64,000 nucleotides of DNA from Parelaphostrongylus tenuis (Eukaryota; Nematoda; Chromadorea; Rhabditida; Metastrongylidae), in NCBI GenBank assembly GCA_019055375.1, contig JAHQIW010006010.1:1-64000 (forward strand), given 5' to 3'. This document shows, piece after piece, positions 1 through 12,439 of the stretch; position 1 is the stretch's first letter, and every line of letters begins with the position of its first letter. The notes below the pieces were generated by a model, which was not told where the DNA came from, did not search any database, and saw only the letters and a list, made by a program, of their open reading frames with translations. A program made the translations under genes and the position numbers.

Positions 1-3000
1 TTTCTTTTTAGTAGTCGCTTGTTGCATCACTTACAGTTTTCTCTTGATGTGGCATCGAGCTCTAGTAGCAATGAGATCGGCATAATATACAGGAGCTGGA
101 ATTGAAACAGAACGTGCGCAACGTCCATATGTGTGGCACATTCTAAAAATGAAAATGCAGTGAGATTTTATTGTTGAACTTGAAGATGAAGCGGCATTCT
201 AGGTCAGATCTCAGCGTACTCATATGTGATGGCTTGCATCTCATCAGCGGTGAAGTTATTGTCATCCCACAATACATGGTATCTGGCAGGACGAGATGTG
301 CCCTGTACACCGTAGTGCGAACACAGATAGAAATCGAATCCTTCTGGTGAAACGATCCCAGTGTCAACCTTAAATTGGGTGGGGTACCAAATTTTCTTTT
401 TTTTTTATTGAGCAATAATCTGTGTTGGCGAACATTATTTGGTAAACACCCTCTGATGAAACGTAGATAAATACCAAAAAGCGAAAGAAGGTTTGGCGAA
501 ACTTCCCAAATGTATGATGAGATTACCGATGAGCGTGCGGTAGATGGCCCCAGCTCAACGCTCTGTAACTCACTGTTGTTCCAGGTGGAATGTTTCTAGC
601 TTTTCCAACCATGTCCGAAGTGTATTTGCAGAACATTCGGGCATGATGACGTTTTTGCACAACAACATAGGTAATAGGTGGCCGATAGTCTGGTGAAAGT
701 ATCAAGCAAGCCGATCGTATACCCAAAATTTCAAGCAATATGTATGATATGATTATGTATAGAAGTTTGTCTATTTAAATCATCGTATAGCCTCTAGTCA
801 GCATTATGGTGATGTACAGAGCTCAGACCTGGATTTCTTCGCGTAACACCTCAGCAAACTGGCCTTCGGACACACCATCTCGATAGACGATGAAGCGAGT
901 CGGTTTGTGATTCGTGTTTCTAAGCGAGTGAATTTAGGAACAACAAACTTCTCGAATTTCGAAAACACTGAGTATCCATGAATTAAACAGATACAAAAGG
1001 GACTTTCCAGAACAAGGAAGCAAACTCTGATCCATGACGTTTATTTTGTCTCAAATCATATCCGTCAGAAGGAGTCCGGCATAAAGTGCTTGAACCTTAC
1101 TTGGTATTGGTATGTTTCATGAGAAAACTACTACATGGTGAAAAAGTAGCTGCACTTTATGCATTGTTGAGACTCACTGTTTGATATTGAAATAAATTCT
1201 TGGATGAATGTGATTATATTGTACATCGTTCTAATGCACGTCTTGCTCTATGTTTTGTTGGCAACGATGTATTACATGATGTCAACTTTATGTCTAATTT
1301 TGAGCATGGAAAAGATGTTGTTTGGTGTCAGAGTAATTGCGGTTTCAGACCGTGATGGATCGTGAAAGAGCAGAGACAAATCACAACATCAACAACGCAT
1401 TCGTCCCAGCAGCTGCTAACGAGCGCAGAGAACAGTAGTGGTTTTATGAAGATCCGTAAAGGAGAAGCATTCCAACATGGCATAAACTGCAATTACTTTT
1501 GTACCGACCTCATCAGAGTTCATGGTGAAAACAGTCATTGAAGCTGATCCTTTTTAGACTACACGAGATGCTTCAGAAGATTTCATCCTCGACTTTCTAT
1601 CATTCTAGCCATTTCAGGCTAGTAACAAAAGTAACTACCGTTTCAGCATGGCGTGAAACGCAATTTTTTTTTTGCCCCAATCTAGTATGTGTTACGAAGG
1701 TAGTCGGCCACCAGATTGTAAACCGCATCAATCAGCTCTACTGAGAGAGTCTTCAATATTCCAGCTAATCCATTTCAAAAACATGCTTATTTCTGAGGGG
1801 CTCTACAGCATCTTTAGGGCTAATGATTTCGCTGTTGAACTCACGTCATTGAGACAAGAATCACGGAAATAACCCCTAATTGTTACCCAGAGAACTGGCG
1901 GTGCAGTACAGTTATCCAAGAAAACTAGTCAGGCTAAAGACTTTTATGATTCACCTATAGAAGGATATAAGACGCTCTCGAATCGCGTCAATCAGATAGA
2001 CCACCGACTCACGACACTTGCGCTGAACTTTGACGTTAGCACCGTATGACTGGGGAAGCAGATCAATATTCGCAACAGTCTAAAAATTAATTGGTAGACG
2101 ACTAAATATTTGAGAGAAAATCACGGAATTCATTCATTCTCTATTCTCTGGATAATGAGATTTGTAAAAGACCGTACCGCCGCCACTGACGGGATATTCA
2201 TGCGTTCTTCAGCTTGCGTTGGATGCGTGACGTCAATACCGACAACTAATGTTGGTTGGTCGATAATGTATTTATGTGTGATGTTGTCAGCAACGATACT
2301 ACTATTAATGCCGCCCAGCTTCATGTTCACCTCTAAAGTTTGTCCTTTTCAAGAATTCCGATATGAAATTGGATGACTATTTGGAGCAAACTATCATTCA
2401 ACGCATTCACGACAACGCTATTACGACAGATAGATTTTCGATGTCTAGAGTTTTGAGTTGGTGGTTGAGTTGAGGTTAGAGTAAATCATATCATTTTTGA
2501 AATCGGAGGATTTGAATACGTCAGGAAGAGACCTTGCAATCTTCAACTAGTTTTTATACATAATTTCCCTAGTATATGAACTTTGTTTTAATTTTTTTCC
2601 GCAAAATCAATTTTTGAGATATCGGTTTAGTGAGAATATCAATTTTTCTAACGGAAATGTGTAAGTCAAGAAGGCATTCATGAGAAACCATGTTGTATGC
2701 CTTCTGATATCCGCTTGTCTAAGCTCTTTACTACTCGACATACGAGCCTTGACACAAAGAAAAGGTGAAAAAAACGGTTTGTATGCTCTAGGAAATTGGA
2801 ATCTTATGTTTACAGACAGGAAGTGCTTGACAGAGAATCTAGTGTTTTGTCAGTAAAGGTTCAAATTCTGGCAGTTTTCATCTTGATTAGTAACCTTAAC
2901 TATTGATTGAGATTGGGCTGGTTGAACTCCTGAGACCAAACTATTCTAGGCTAGACACATTCGGACTAATTGACATTGAGGCGAATGAGTTTAATGAAAG

Positions 3001-6000
3001 TAAGCGAAGACTTTGTTATAAAGAACTAACTTTCAAAATGATATTTGAGCAAGTAGCTGATGAAGGTCGTTGAACGTTTTTCATCAGCACACATTGTGAC
3101 ATTATGCCGTGAATCGTGTCCGAGCTCTCCTTGACGGTCACTGAAGAAATGCCATATGACGATTTCATAGCATTTCCTTGTAATTTTGGAACTAACTGTA
3201 AATGTCCGAGTTTTTTCCGGGAAGTACTACTATGACAAGATCGCAGTTAGTGCTCGTTTGCTTGTAATCATTAGCGATCTCGTTGAAGAGTATCACGACA
3301 TCATCACGTCCTCGCCCGTATTTGACGAGATCGGGCCACTTCGGAAAATCCATACCCATTTGGGTCGCCTGAAAAAATGTGTTTTGGTGGTAACTAGCAC
3401 ACTAACTCAGGAAATTCGGATTAAATTAATCAGAGATTCTACATAATTTTCCAGCTACTCAAGCTCCTTGCTTGAACAATGAACTTCTCGATATGACTTC
3501 TAGTTTTCTTCGAAAGATAAATGAGCCATTATGAAAACTTCTGAATTTTGAAAATCTTTTCCATTATACCTTTGCGTAAAGTGCTTGACAGAATCCTTGT
3601 AAGAGGTTTTGATCTCGCGGATTCACCAACGCAATCATCGAATAGCTGCCACAAGTTGCAGGAAGATACAGTGTCTGATTATCCATTGACCATGCTCCAT
3701 CTTTCGGATGAACAATGGGATCCTACCGTAGTTTTGTTGGATCAAAATTAGGTTCTCTTACAGAAGTATACTTTTGAAAACTGCAAGCTTACCACCATCT
3801 TAGAGTTGTCACCAAACATTATTTGAGGTGGTTGAATAACTGTTGCTGCCGTCTCGAACATTCTAAGCGAAAGCGACAGTCCAAATTCTTTGAGGAATGG
3901 ATCGTGATCGAAACCAGCTTGTTGACAAAGTTGAGCAATGCGCTCTTCTCTCTGCGATGCATCAACTGCTGCGGCCTTAACAGTAAGAATGATTTTTTGC
4001 TAATTATATTTCTGATAAGAATTTTTTCGATTGACGTGTCTCTGAGGAACTAACTTTGATGATCGAGCTTCTTTGTTTCTCACTCAGCTTCTTGCTATAT
4101 TTTTGTGGTGTATCCATTTCGCAAACTTCAAGAGGAAAGAAGATGTTGCGAGTGAGTGGACCGACATGGAGACACGGAAGTTTGGGAAAACGCAATTCCT
4201 GAATTAGCCTATAGCGTAATGTCCAATCACAGCGTCGCATTGATATTAACATGGATTAAGTGCCAGTAATCATCTTTGATGAGGCGAACTATGTAGTCCA
4301 TAAAATGGAAAAGTTTAGGAGTTTGAGGTACTTCAAAGTTGGCTTCAAATGACCGCAATTACCGATATCATACGCACTCTTGTAGATGCCGTATGTGAGT
4401 TAACGAGAGATTGCAAAAGTAATTTTGGAGGCATCAATATTTCGAGAACTCGTATAAATTTGCGGTTAGAGCTCCCCACTGTAGCTTTATAATGTATAAA
4501 TTGACAACTATCATTTGGTTGTGAGCCCGAGAGTGGTGTGGTTCCTTTCGATTAACAGCTTCACTGGAATCGGCAAAAACTTGCTCACTGAGTATTTCTC
4601 GGCGAAGTATTGAGCAACCGATTTGATTCTTTCACGGCCATCGTCTGTGACACCTTTGAACTTGAAAAGTCTCAAATATGTGTTGTAATCAGGAAGACCT
4701 TTTTTCAAGGAAAATGTAAATTTACGTAAGCTGATCAGCAAGCAGTTGGAGGCTGTTAACGCGATAGACTCGGGCGGCGCCTTATCGATGTAAGATTCTG
4801 ATTTTGATACCCTTCACAGCATCAGCGAAGATTTTCGTCTCGTGATTTGATAATGAGAACTCTTTATATAGTGATGCTGGCTGTAAATATGTTCGATGAT
4901 CAATCACATGACCACATGAACATGTGGCCTCATGAATTACACATAACTCACTGTGAGCATTGCTGATGATTCTTCAGATTTCTGCGTGCTTTGTGTGATT
5001 CTGGGTGAGTAGTTTTGATAACCACCACGCCCAGAGCTTGTCGCCGTACCGCCTCGACTTGCACCGTAAGCACGTCCAGGTTGATTGGTCGTACTGTGGC
5101 TGCTACGCATGGTGGACGAAGGATTACGATATGCACCGGCACGTTCATTGAGTACGTCGCACATGAACTGTACCATTGAGATTTTCGCTTTGTAGAATGC
5201 AGTGTGCGCAACTAGAACGATGTGAACGAAATAAGCTGTATTCGATGACGCAAAATGAAAAAGGCACACCGTCGATGTTTAGAAGCGGTTTCCATCCACT
5301 AGCCACGTGCGCCGACGAAAAAAAGCCGGTCCACATTTCTTTGCCACTTTCCAAATCATGCGCCAACGCTCCATTGATAGGAATGCGATAACACGATGAT
5401 TTCCAAGAGTAGAAATTGGCGGAGTTGCTTGAAAGCAGTGCATCAGAACAAAAATCAAGAAGTTTCACTTTCAAAATCTACTTATTGTTTGATGAATTTT
5501 ATACTACTGGTTTAATTTCTTTCAAAGTCACAAGTCTTTTTAAGAAGTAGATCTTTTTTCATACTAACTCCATAGAAGGTAAAACATAGAATTAGCCCTT
5601 TTTTACGTACGAAACGATTGCATGAAAGTATTTAGACGCGCAAAATTTCTATATTATAGCTTTATTCAGGAATGCAACACGTATCTAATCCATTAACACA
5701 ACGCCCGGTATGAACAGTATAGTGTCCAAAGGCGGCGCGTAAAGTGGCCAGTATGAGCTGTACATGGTTCATTCTCTTTCTCATTCATTATTTAGGTGCC
5801 CGACCCTTTTCCCAGACTTCTTCTAATAAATCGATAGCTCATAGAATAGATGGTGTATTGAGCACTAGTCGAGAAAGTCTCCACGCTGGCTTATGAATGT
5901 ACAAAAACTTTAGCGGGGGAGGAGGGTGAGGGTGATAGCATAATGCCATTGTACGTTATGTTGTCACCATTTACGCCCCCTCCTTGCTACAATGCAGGGC

Positions 6001-9000
6001 TTAATGTGGCCGTGGGTCACTGACGAAGAGGGGAGACCTCCGAAACACACGTGTGTGGCTTGGCGTAACAACCTCGCCAAGGCTTTGAACATTCTTAAAA
6101 ATTATAAAAAACTTTCTCAAGCGATTGTTACAATGGATAACATGGGAGAGAGCGAGCTGGCTGTTATTTCATTTGGAATCGGTGTTGTAAGTCATACCTT
6201 TTGAATGGAATATGTGGATCTATAAAAAATACTAAAATGGGGGCCCATAAGATGCAAAACACTTTGGAATGGCAGCACCTATGTCTATGTATAATGGGCC
6301 ATGGTAACACATAAATTCTGCTCATCCTCTTCTTTCCACCGCTCGCCATTTGCTATCACAAAAGAATATTGTTTATTGTAGAAAAAACCATCAGACCCGT
6401 TAATTCAGCGCAGGATGTAGAGCGAACCAATGATCAAGTATATATCACATATTAGATCTAACAACAGCACTACGTGTATCTAGGTGACATTTAAGCGGAC
6501 AACATTTTAGATGCATAAAAAGGCTATTGCTCAGCATATGCATTATATAACGTTTAAAATCACGTATAATATTTTTGATATTAATATTTGAATGCTATAG
6601 TATTAATTAATTTCAATAATATTAATATATGCTATATATAACGTTTAAAATAACGTATAATATTATATAACGTTTGAGCCGTCAAAATTCCGTCGAATTA
6701 CAAATGTTGTTGGTCAAAATTTTTCACATACATGAGTGAGTTATTGGCTAAGTTGGTTCAAATCTAACCTCAAGGCCTTTTAAAAGTTTCGAAAGTACGA
6801 AATAAAGACTCGGCAATACTTTGACTACGAAAATTCCGGTGTGGTGTTTTACAATCTCAGCAATTCTCCCGCTTATTTAGCTATCATGAATTCGTCATTT
6901 ACGACCTGTGTGGGTTCAGTTGCTGCTTGAGGATCTCGATCACTGTCTTTGAATACTGATTGACTTGATAATCTCTGGTTTCAACAAATAAATGTACGTG
7001 AGCGCCTCCTGGTTTCAACACAGTCTGTCGTCGGATTTTTTTCGAATCGGAGATTTTTCCCTGATAAACAGTACCGATTTGCTGACCTCGGAGGAATGTG
7101 AGGACCCAGTACGGTGTCAGACCAGCAATCGTAAATCTATTTAGCGGCGTTCCTAATGGCTTTACCACATGCTACAGCTGATATTGGATGGCGCACTTCA
7201 AATGACATTAAATGAAGTGTTATAGTATAATTGCTTATAACATACTCTATGAATGGGCAGGTAAGACTCTGACGACAGACAATATCGAGAGTCTGGATCG
7301 GCGTGAGCACGCGTTCTTCTAGATTATTCGTACGGGTGCGCCGCATTTTGGTAAGTACGGGACCCACACACTGAAATTAAAGCAATGGAAAATTCCTCAA
7401 CGAATTCGTTTTGTAAGATTTTCTTCGTAAAAACTTAGCGCTGAACTTGAATCGTTATTGCACAAGGGGTTCGCTCTCGAGAGTCTTTGGCAAGTGGTAC
7501 TTCTGTTTCAAGTTGTATCTGAAATATATGACATCGATTATTCGTTTCCGTTCTGAGAGGCACTTTTTCGTTCTGTTTCAAAGACTGATCGCAAACAGAA
7601 ATTGAAGTATGTGCTGTTTTCCATGTAACATCGCAACATGGCTCAAGTATGGTCAACAAACTCATCACCGTAACTCCCAACAACTGAGCACCAACAAAGG
7701 ATTCGGATATAATCAGACTGAAACATACGATACTTCGCTGATCGGGAAATTCAAGCCGATAGGGTGTATAGAGTTGATGAGCGCCGTCGAATGCAACAGC
7801 AAATTTATTCATGAATACGAAAGGATGGTCAGCAACGATTTTCCAGAAAATTGTACGATTTTCGTCACTGAAACTCGTTTTCTTTACAATTTTTGTTCAC
7901 CTTTTCACCTGTACTTCTTATTGTAATCTCATTCATTCGTCTCTTCATTATATTTGCCAAGTTATTGTCATTGCTATCTATTGTCTATTGAACGCGCATA
8001 TGAAAGGTCAATGCTAGGAGTATCCTGTATCTTGCAAATGAGAAAAATGATCCAAAGTTCCGGCCTACGTCAAAGATCGAAGACTAAAGACGCCGTTTTA
8101 CACGTCAGGATATTGAAAATTAGGTGGACCGGACACATGATGCGCTTCAGCGACAACCGATGGACGAGAGCCGATACCGACTGGATTCCTCGGGACATCA
8201 AGTGCTCCACATGAAGGCCACCGACCCGATGATGCGATTTCTTCACGAAAGGTATACAAGAAAGATAGGATGCTCAGCGAATCCGTAGAGCGAGGAAGGC
8301 TCACTGAGCTACTCTTGCACGCGATAGGGAAAAATGGAAGTGTTACTGGTAACCGCTTGAGTCACTCGACGATCAGCGGGACAACAGCTGATACAGGTGA
8401 TTGTCACTGCTACTATAGTTTGTATTTTTATGCATTCTCTTCTTTACCATAGACCTGCTCTCTACTCTAGAAGATTTGTATGTTTCTGACTTTACGAAAA
8501 ATTTACGCTATGGTTTAGTGGTGATTGAATTCATTTGTGATAACTCTTTTTTCAACAAATCAATACGTCGTCTTGATGTAATGATAGCACAGTGACAGAC
8601 TTCATGATAGTTGCAAAACGCAAGTCAACAACCGAACTTATAGTTTCACTACGATGATAGGACTGTTAGAGTATGAAAGCAAACAAACCGCTCAAGTCTA
8701 CGATTGCCTGGGTGATGTATTTCAACATGATATTGTACAACCATCATATTTGCTGTCGATAAATCAATTTCGAAAAAATTTGAACGAATCGCTATGGGGA
8801 CGCCCAATCTGACCAACGCCTGGCCGTGCAGCCACTTCCCGGACGTTCATACATGCGAGCTCCTGAAGAAGGAAGTTAGTGCTTTGATAAGTCCTTTCAT
8901 ACGCACTCGTCTGCCTAGTTATCAAAGGCTCACTCACATAAAATAATCCGTTTAGCTGCGCATTTCGGTACACGGCTTTGCTTAGAAGTACTGAGAATCT

Positions 9001-9116
9001 GTGGCTCACCTGTAACAATAAAGGCGACAAATCTCTAGGCGATCCACTTATTCGCGGAGAAATCGATGGTGAAGTTTTTCGGGGTGACGACGATAGGTCA
9101 TCCGGAGAATGGATTC
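1..9116 (-). CDS. alg-3/alg-4: AGO-clade Argonaute, ALG-3/ALG-4-like (partial at both ends)
   Basis: Small-RNA-guided Argonaute. C. elegans ALG-3/4 bind 26G RNAs in the male germline; that role here is inference. Exons that join in phase, 5' to 3': 9116-9010, 8862-8689, 7867-7729, 7584-7447, 7370-7246, 5427-5270, 5211-4952, 4880-4726, 4670-4589, 4198-4055, 3975-3793, 3722-3570, 3368-3197, 3140-3031, 2330-2178, 2079-1955, 919-829, 723-574, 368-220, 142-35. Domains in order: Ser/Pro-rich N-terminus, N domain ([14 protein letters not shown]), L1 ([13 protein letters not shown]), an RG-rich loop, PAZ, L2, MID, Piwi. Slicer residues seen: D in GIDVTHP, D in [12 protein letters not shown] in [11 protein letters not shown]. 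The exon ending [17 protein letters not shown] is followed by GTAAGT, so the last exon lies left of the window. The first exon was not found. Lesions: TAA at 4784-4782, an extra base at 8796-8799, and no AG before 723. Family call is firm; the ALG-3/4 branch rests on remembered motifs. Confidence 0.93.
4952..5060 (-). other. Gly/Arg/Ser-rich loop between L1 and PAZ of the Argonaute
   Basis: Part of the exon 5211-4952. After the L1 core ending [10 protein letters not shown] the frame stays open for roughly 55 low-complexity residues, including [10 protein letters not shown] and [10 protein letters not shown], before PAZ begins in the next exon. Most AGO-clade proteins have a short linker here. 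RG/RGG stretches can be methylated on arginine or bind RNA; that function is inference. Confidence 0.75.
6019..6058 (+). ncRNA. Degenerate hammerhead-like motif
   Basis: CTGACGA at 6020-6026 is followed by GAGG (6028-6031), a five-base loop, CCTC (6037-6040) and GAAA (6042-6045), then an ACAC-ACGT-GTGT hairpin. It resembles the motifs near 34.6 and 49.7 kb. The cleavage position is G, which is not permitted in active hammerheads, and the base of stem II is an A/C mismatch, so it is probably inactive. It lies on the plus strand inside an Argonaute intron. Confidence 0.4.
6543..6665. repeat. AT-rich direct repeats in an Argonaute intron
   Basis: A roughly 31-base unit beginning TATATAACGTTTAAAAT occurs at 6543-6573 and again at 6635-6665 with one clear difference, separated by AT-rich sequence. 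A partial third copy follows. No coding signal was seen. Confidence 0.6.
6906..7135 (-). other. Unassigned exon-like open frame inside an Argonaute intron
   Basis: On the minus strand, 7135 to 6906 is an open frame of about 76 codons. A TAG acceptor-like site precedes it and an ACAG|GTCGTA donor-like site follows. It contains [20 protein letters not shown] and reads like protein, but matches no Argonaute region and is not needed for phase: exon 7370-7246 joins exon 5427-5270 directly. It may be a fragment of another gene, an alternative exon, or chance. Confidence 0.3.
7950..8405 (+). mobile_element. RTE-type LINE, decayed 3' fragment
   Basis: Three-frame translation gives the C-terminal part of nematode RTE reverse transcriptases: [20 protein letters not shown] followed by DWIPRDIK, then in a shifted frame [11 protein letters not shown]. 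Stops and frameshifts make it dead. It lies in the Argonaute intron between exons 8862-8689 and 7867-7729, in the opposite orientation. The block at 8265-8400 closely matches 14382-14515. Confidence 0.85.
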
Positions 9117-9119
9117 CTG

Positions 9120-10400
9120 AAATTTAGGTTGTTAAAGTGGTTAGCATCGTGGTTCATCATTGTCATATGTTTCCTTTCATGCCTATACAAGCTGGAATCC
9201 TTGCAGAACTAGACGCCTTAGCACGGAGGAGTCGGAGTGAACGACCTCGGCGAAAGTCGGGAAAACAATTAGCATTCGCTTTTCTTTATGAAAATCCTTG
9301 ACTGGCGTCGAAGAAGCTGTTAAGCCTATTGATCGTCACCCATTGTGTCGATGTGGACTGTCGAAGACGACCCATTTGTTCTTTGGGCAGTTCTGTTCAT
9401 AAGGCTGTGTAGAGATATGATATATTGTTCGATACGCAAAAAAATGAGCTTTTTGATGAGCTCAAATTGGTCTCAAATACGTGTGCGAAAACCATTTTCT
9501 TGGGCAGTATGACAGAACATTATTTACGTCCTGTTATTTTGTGTGTACCAGAGCATTTCTTTGATTCAAGTCACTTTCGCCTATCCATCATTCTTGAACG
9601 TGTTCTGTTTTGTTTGTGAGTTCAGCTACCGGTTGAGAATTTAATTGAGTTATAAAATGCTCCTGAATGCTGAATGGATCAACCCCTCTGCGAAATACTG
9701 TGCTAACTTTACTGAAACAATTTGAGGTCTTCACGACATGTAACCACTAGTATTTTGCAGGAAAGAGAGATCTCTCTTCATGTGTACTTGGTATTAGTCT
9801 GCCAAAAGAAGGGACAGGATCTTGTTAGTATTGGACAGGTCAAATCAGCAACCTTATCTGTATCATTGAACATCGTCTTCAACCGCTGCGCTTTCCGTCC
9901 CACAAAATAGCGGAATAAACATTTTGAGACGACTAAGTGATGAAATGTCAGCAGCTGATGACCTCTCTAATCTGATGCAATGGCTAACATGCACTTTGAA
10001 CAATATTCAAATACGAATTAGGCACATTTTATTTTCACAGCCTCAGTCAACTATTATTTCATTAGGAAGTAGTCTTTATCATAGAGTATGCAAGCACGTC
10101 ATCGTAGGCAACGTATATGAAGCGAATGTAGCTAATGAGTATTGCATTTATGTTAGCTTAGCTGATGACGACAAGCCAAAGTATCAATATAACTAAAGGA
10201 TCCTTTTCTAACAGATCAATAACATTATGAATTTTGAAGTCATGTTCTTCAACTTCGGCAATAGCAATAAATTATATATTGCTTGTTGATTAAGCCTGTA
10301 GCACGGAGTTGTTAAAGAACAAATTTACTCGATTAACGCTTCGACCCTTTTTGTTTTCACCCACAACGAAGGTGAAAGACTATGGGCATTAGAGTCGATT
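9120..10400. other. No recognised gene; region expected to hold the Argonaute 5' end
   Basis: Exon 9116-9010 has a clean acceptor and starts two bases into a codon, so at least one more 5' exon should lie to the right. I could not identify it. Short open frames here, including one at 9924-10196 on the plus strand, show no recognisable motif. Confidence 0.4.
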
Positions 10401-10406
10401 TAATGG

Positions 10407-10443
10407 CTCTGAAGAAGACGAAATGCATCGAAACGATAGCTAA
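10407..10443 (+). ncRNA. Hammerhead-like motif, CTGAAGA type, degenerate
   Basis: CTGAAGA at 10409-10415, an imperfect stem-loop, GAAA at 10430-10433, then CGATAGCT. The flanks GGCT and AGCT can pair with one G-U. The cleavage triplet is GAT rather than NUH, so it is probably inactive. It belongs to the same sequence family as 42511-42550. Confidence 0.35.
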
Positions 10444-10574
10444 GAAAACCTTCCTTTAACAATTTCGTGCTGGAGACTTGATCAATGAACAATATAGAAT
10501 CGATGTTAGCATTCTCGATGTAAGTTCAGAAATCGCGTCCCAGTAGTTGTGAGTATGAATCACCCATCTGACAT

Positions 10575-10680
10575 ATGCACATATATATCACATATATATA
10601 TATATAAAATATATAATATATATGTATACATATATCTATATATATATATATATAGTATATATATATATATATATATATAT
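10575..10680. repeat. TA microsatellite
   Basis: Nearly pure alternating TA with a few interruptions. The long plus-strand open frame starting at 10622 reads through it as a Tyr/Ile repeat and should not be taken as protein evidence. Confidence 0.95.
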
Positions 10681-10689
10681 ACCATTGGA

Positions 10690-12430
10690 TAGAGTTTCAT
10701 CTGAATTGTTTTTCCTCTCAATTCTTCACGTATTCTTCTCGATTGATAATGCCTTGTGTGGAATACGGAGCATAGAGGCGAACGTTTACGTCATCGCTGT
10801 GCTCAGTCGTCTTCTTCAGTTTCGAAATAGTCCGCCTCCTGCAGTCACCGTGTGGCGTAACTTCACCACATTGTTTAGTCTCGGAGGCTATATAATTACC
10901 ATTTCAGATGTACTGCGCGGACATTATACCGCGCCAAGTACTGTGAAATGGTACAGTGCTGATTTAAGATGGTTGAGTCTAATTACTGTCAGTTTCCTGA
11001 GGAGACAAACAACAAAACGCATAAAACGCCGGTTCTCGGTTCCTAATAAGGAGCTTCAAATGAAGTCCATTTGCAAACTCATCGTTGAACCTAATTTCAT
11101 TTGCCTCTTATTTGAGATGAGGCTGGATAATCAGTCTGGATAATGTAAAAAGTAGAACGAACCTCGACCTATTTCACTCGTTTACATGATCCTATTTTAT
11201 ACGTTGTTGTAAATTGTAGCACTTCCTTCATATTTCCCCTTATCTTACATTTATTACTCACAAAGGTTTTTTATGTGTGAGTGCGGTTGCAAGATGTGAA
11301 ATTTTCTTCTTCCATAGATGCCGTTTGAACGCTTTTAGAGTTGTTCTTTCCTGGAATCTTGGAGTAGTCCTAAAAAAATATTTCCAGTCATTACTCACTT
11401 ACTGGTGTATATGTATTAGTGGTCGTTCTTCTCATAAAACAGGTATCAATTCTTCGATTTCGCTTAAGTGTCACATTTCGTTGCTCCTGAGCGCTAAGTC
11501 AAAACGGCGTTTTTGCATCTTTTTGTTAGGAGACATTTCTGACTACTGTTTTTTCCATGCTAAAAATTTTAATAATCCCATACTTTAATACTTTAACCCC
11601 ATGAAAAATTGGTACTTGGAAAACTACATTTCTTGAAATGAAGCATATGACTGGCTTAATATCCGAAAGCAAGGCATATTCAATAGCCCTGATCAGCAAT
11701 AGAAGCGACTTGATGATGGGGGACGAATGCAAATGTCTCACATTGCGGTTTCTTTCATTCGCTATAACTTCGCCGCCAAGCGGTTGGTTAATTGTTGTTA
11801 GCTGCATTAATTTTTCTCTGTATAGGAACTGACGTACTTCACATTCAATGAAGTTCTCTATGACCGTTGACAGTGTAAGTCTTTTTGCTGCCCAACTAAC
11901 AATGCAAAACTCCTACCTGTTACGGACTTTGTTAGTTCGGTTCAGTACTTTGATATGAATAATGATTTCCACGAATCTCCTTCATCTCCGCCCGATTAGT
12001 CGCGAAGTCACAAGACTCGGCTTTAGGTGGCGGTTAGGAAATAAACGGGACCGACTGTGACCATGTGCTTCCCTGAGACACAGGTAGATTCAGACAGGTT
12101 TACCAGTTTCTCCAACGCCAAATTGACATATACCTTTCATGAGTCAAACTGACTAAAATCGTGCAATTATGCGGCTGGGAAGCACATGGGAAGTGATTAT
12201 AAGTCGCCATCATGAATATGCTTTATTCTGCCCATCCAGCAGAGACTGGCAGCTATACTTCAGTACTCAGAAACCAATTTTGGCGCTTAATAAGCTACAC
12301 GTTGAGTATAAAAAGCCAAATTCAGCAAAGGAAACGGGCTTCATAGCTCTCATTCCGAAAGAGCAACAGATATGGCAGCGTTTGGACGGATAAGTATGAA
12401 GAGCCTGTTAGTTTCTCAAGGTCACATTCA
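10690..12430. other. No recognised gene
   Basis: The longest open frame, plus strand 10622-11143, begins in the TA repeat and its remainder shows no domain I know. A stretch near 11630-11830 has the character of a dispersed repeat. Nothing here supports a gene. Confidence 0.5.
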
Positions 12431-12439
12431 CTAGGCTGC

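Noticed and set aside
1321..1560. Possible Argonaute exon in the 1.0-kb intron 1954-920
   Set aside because: Flanking exons join in phase without it and its translation on the minus strand has stops and no Piwi similarity.
5992..6204. 70-codon plus-strand frame in an Argonaute intron
   Set aside because: Opposite strand to the host gene, no motif; the region is better explained by the hammerhead-like hairpins at 6019-6095.
1..9116. Assignment of the Argonaute to RDE-1
   Set aside because: Considered at first; the C-terminal motifs ([19 protein letters not shown]), MID and PAZ stretches fit the AGO/ALG-3/4 branch rather than RDE-1.
10622..11143. The longest open frame in the window (173 codons, plus strand)
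   Set aside because: Its first part is translated TA microsatellite and the rest has no known motif, splice context or poly(A) signal.
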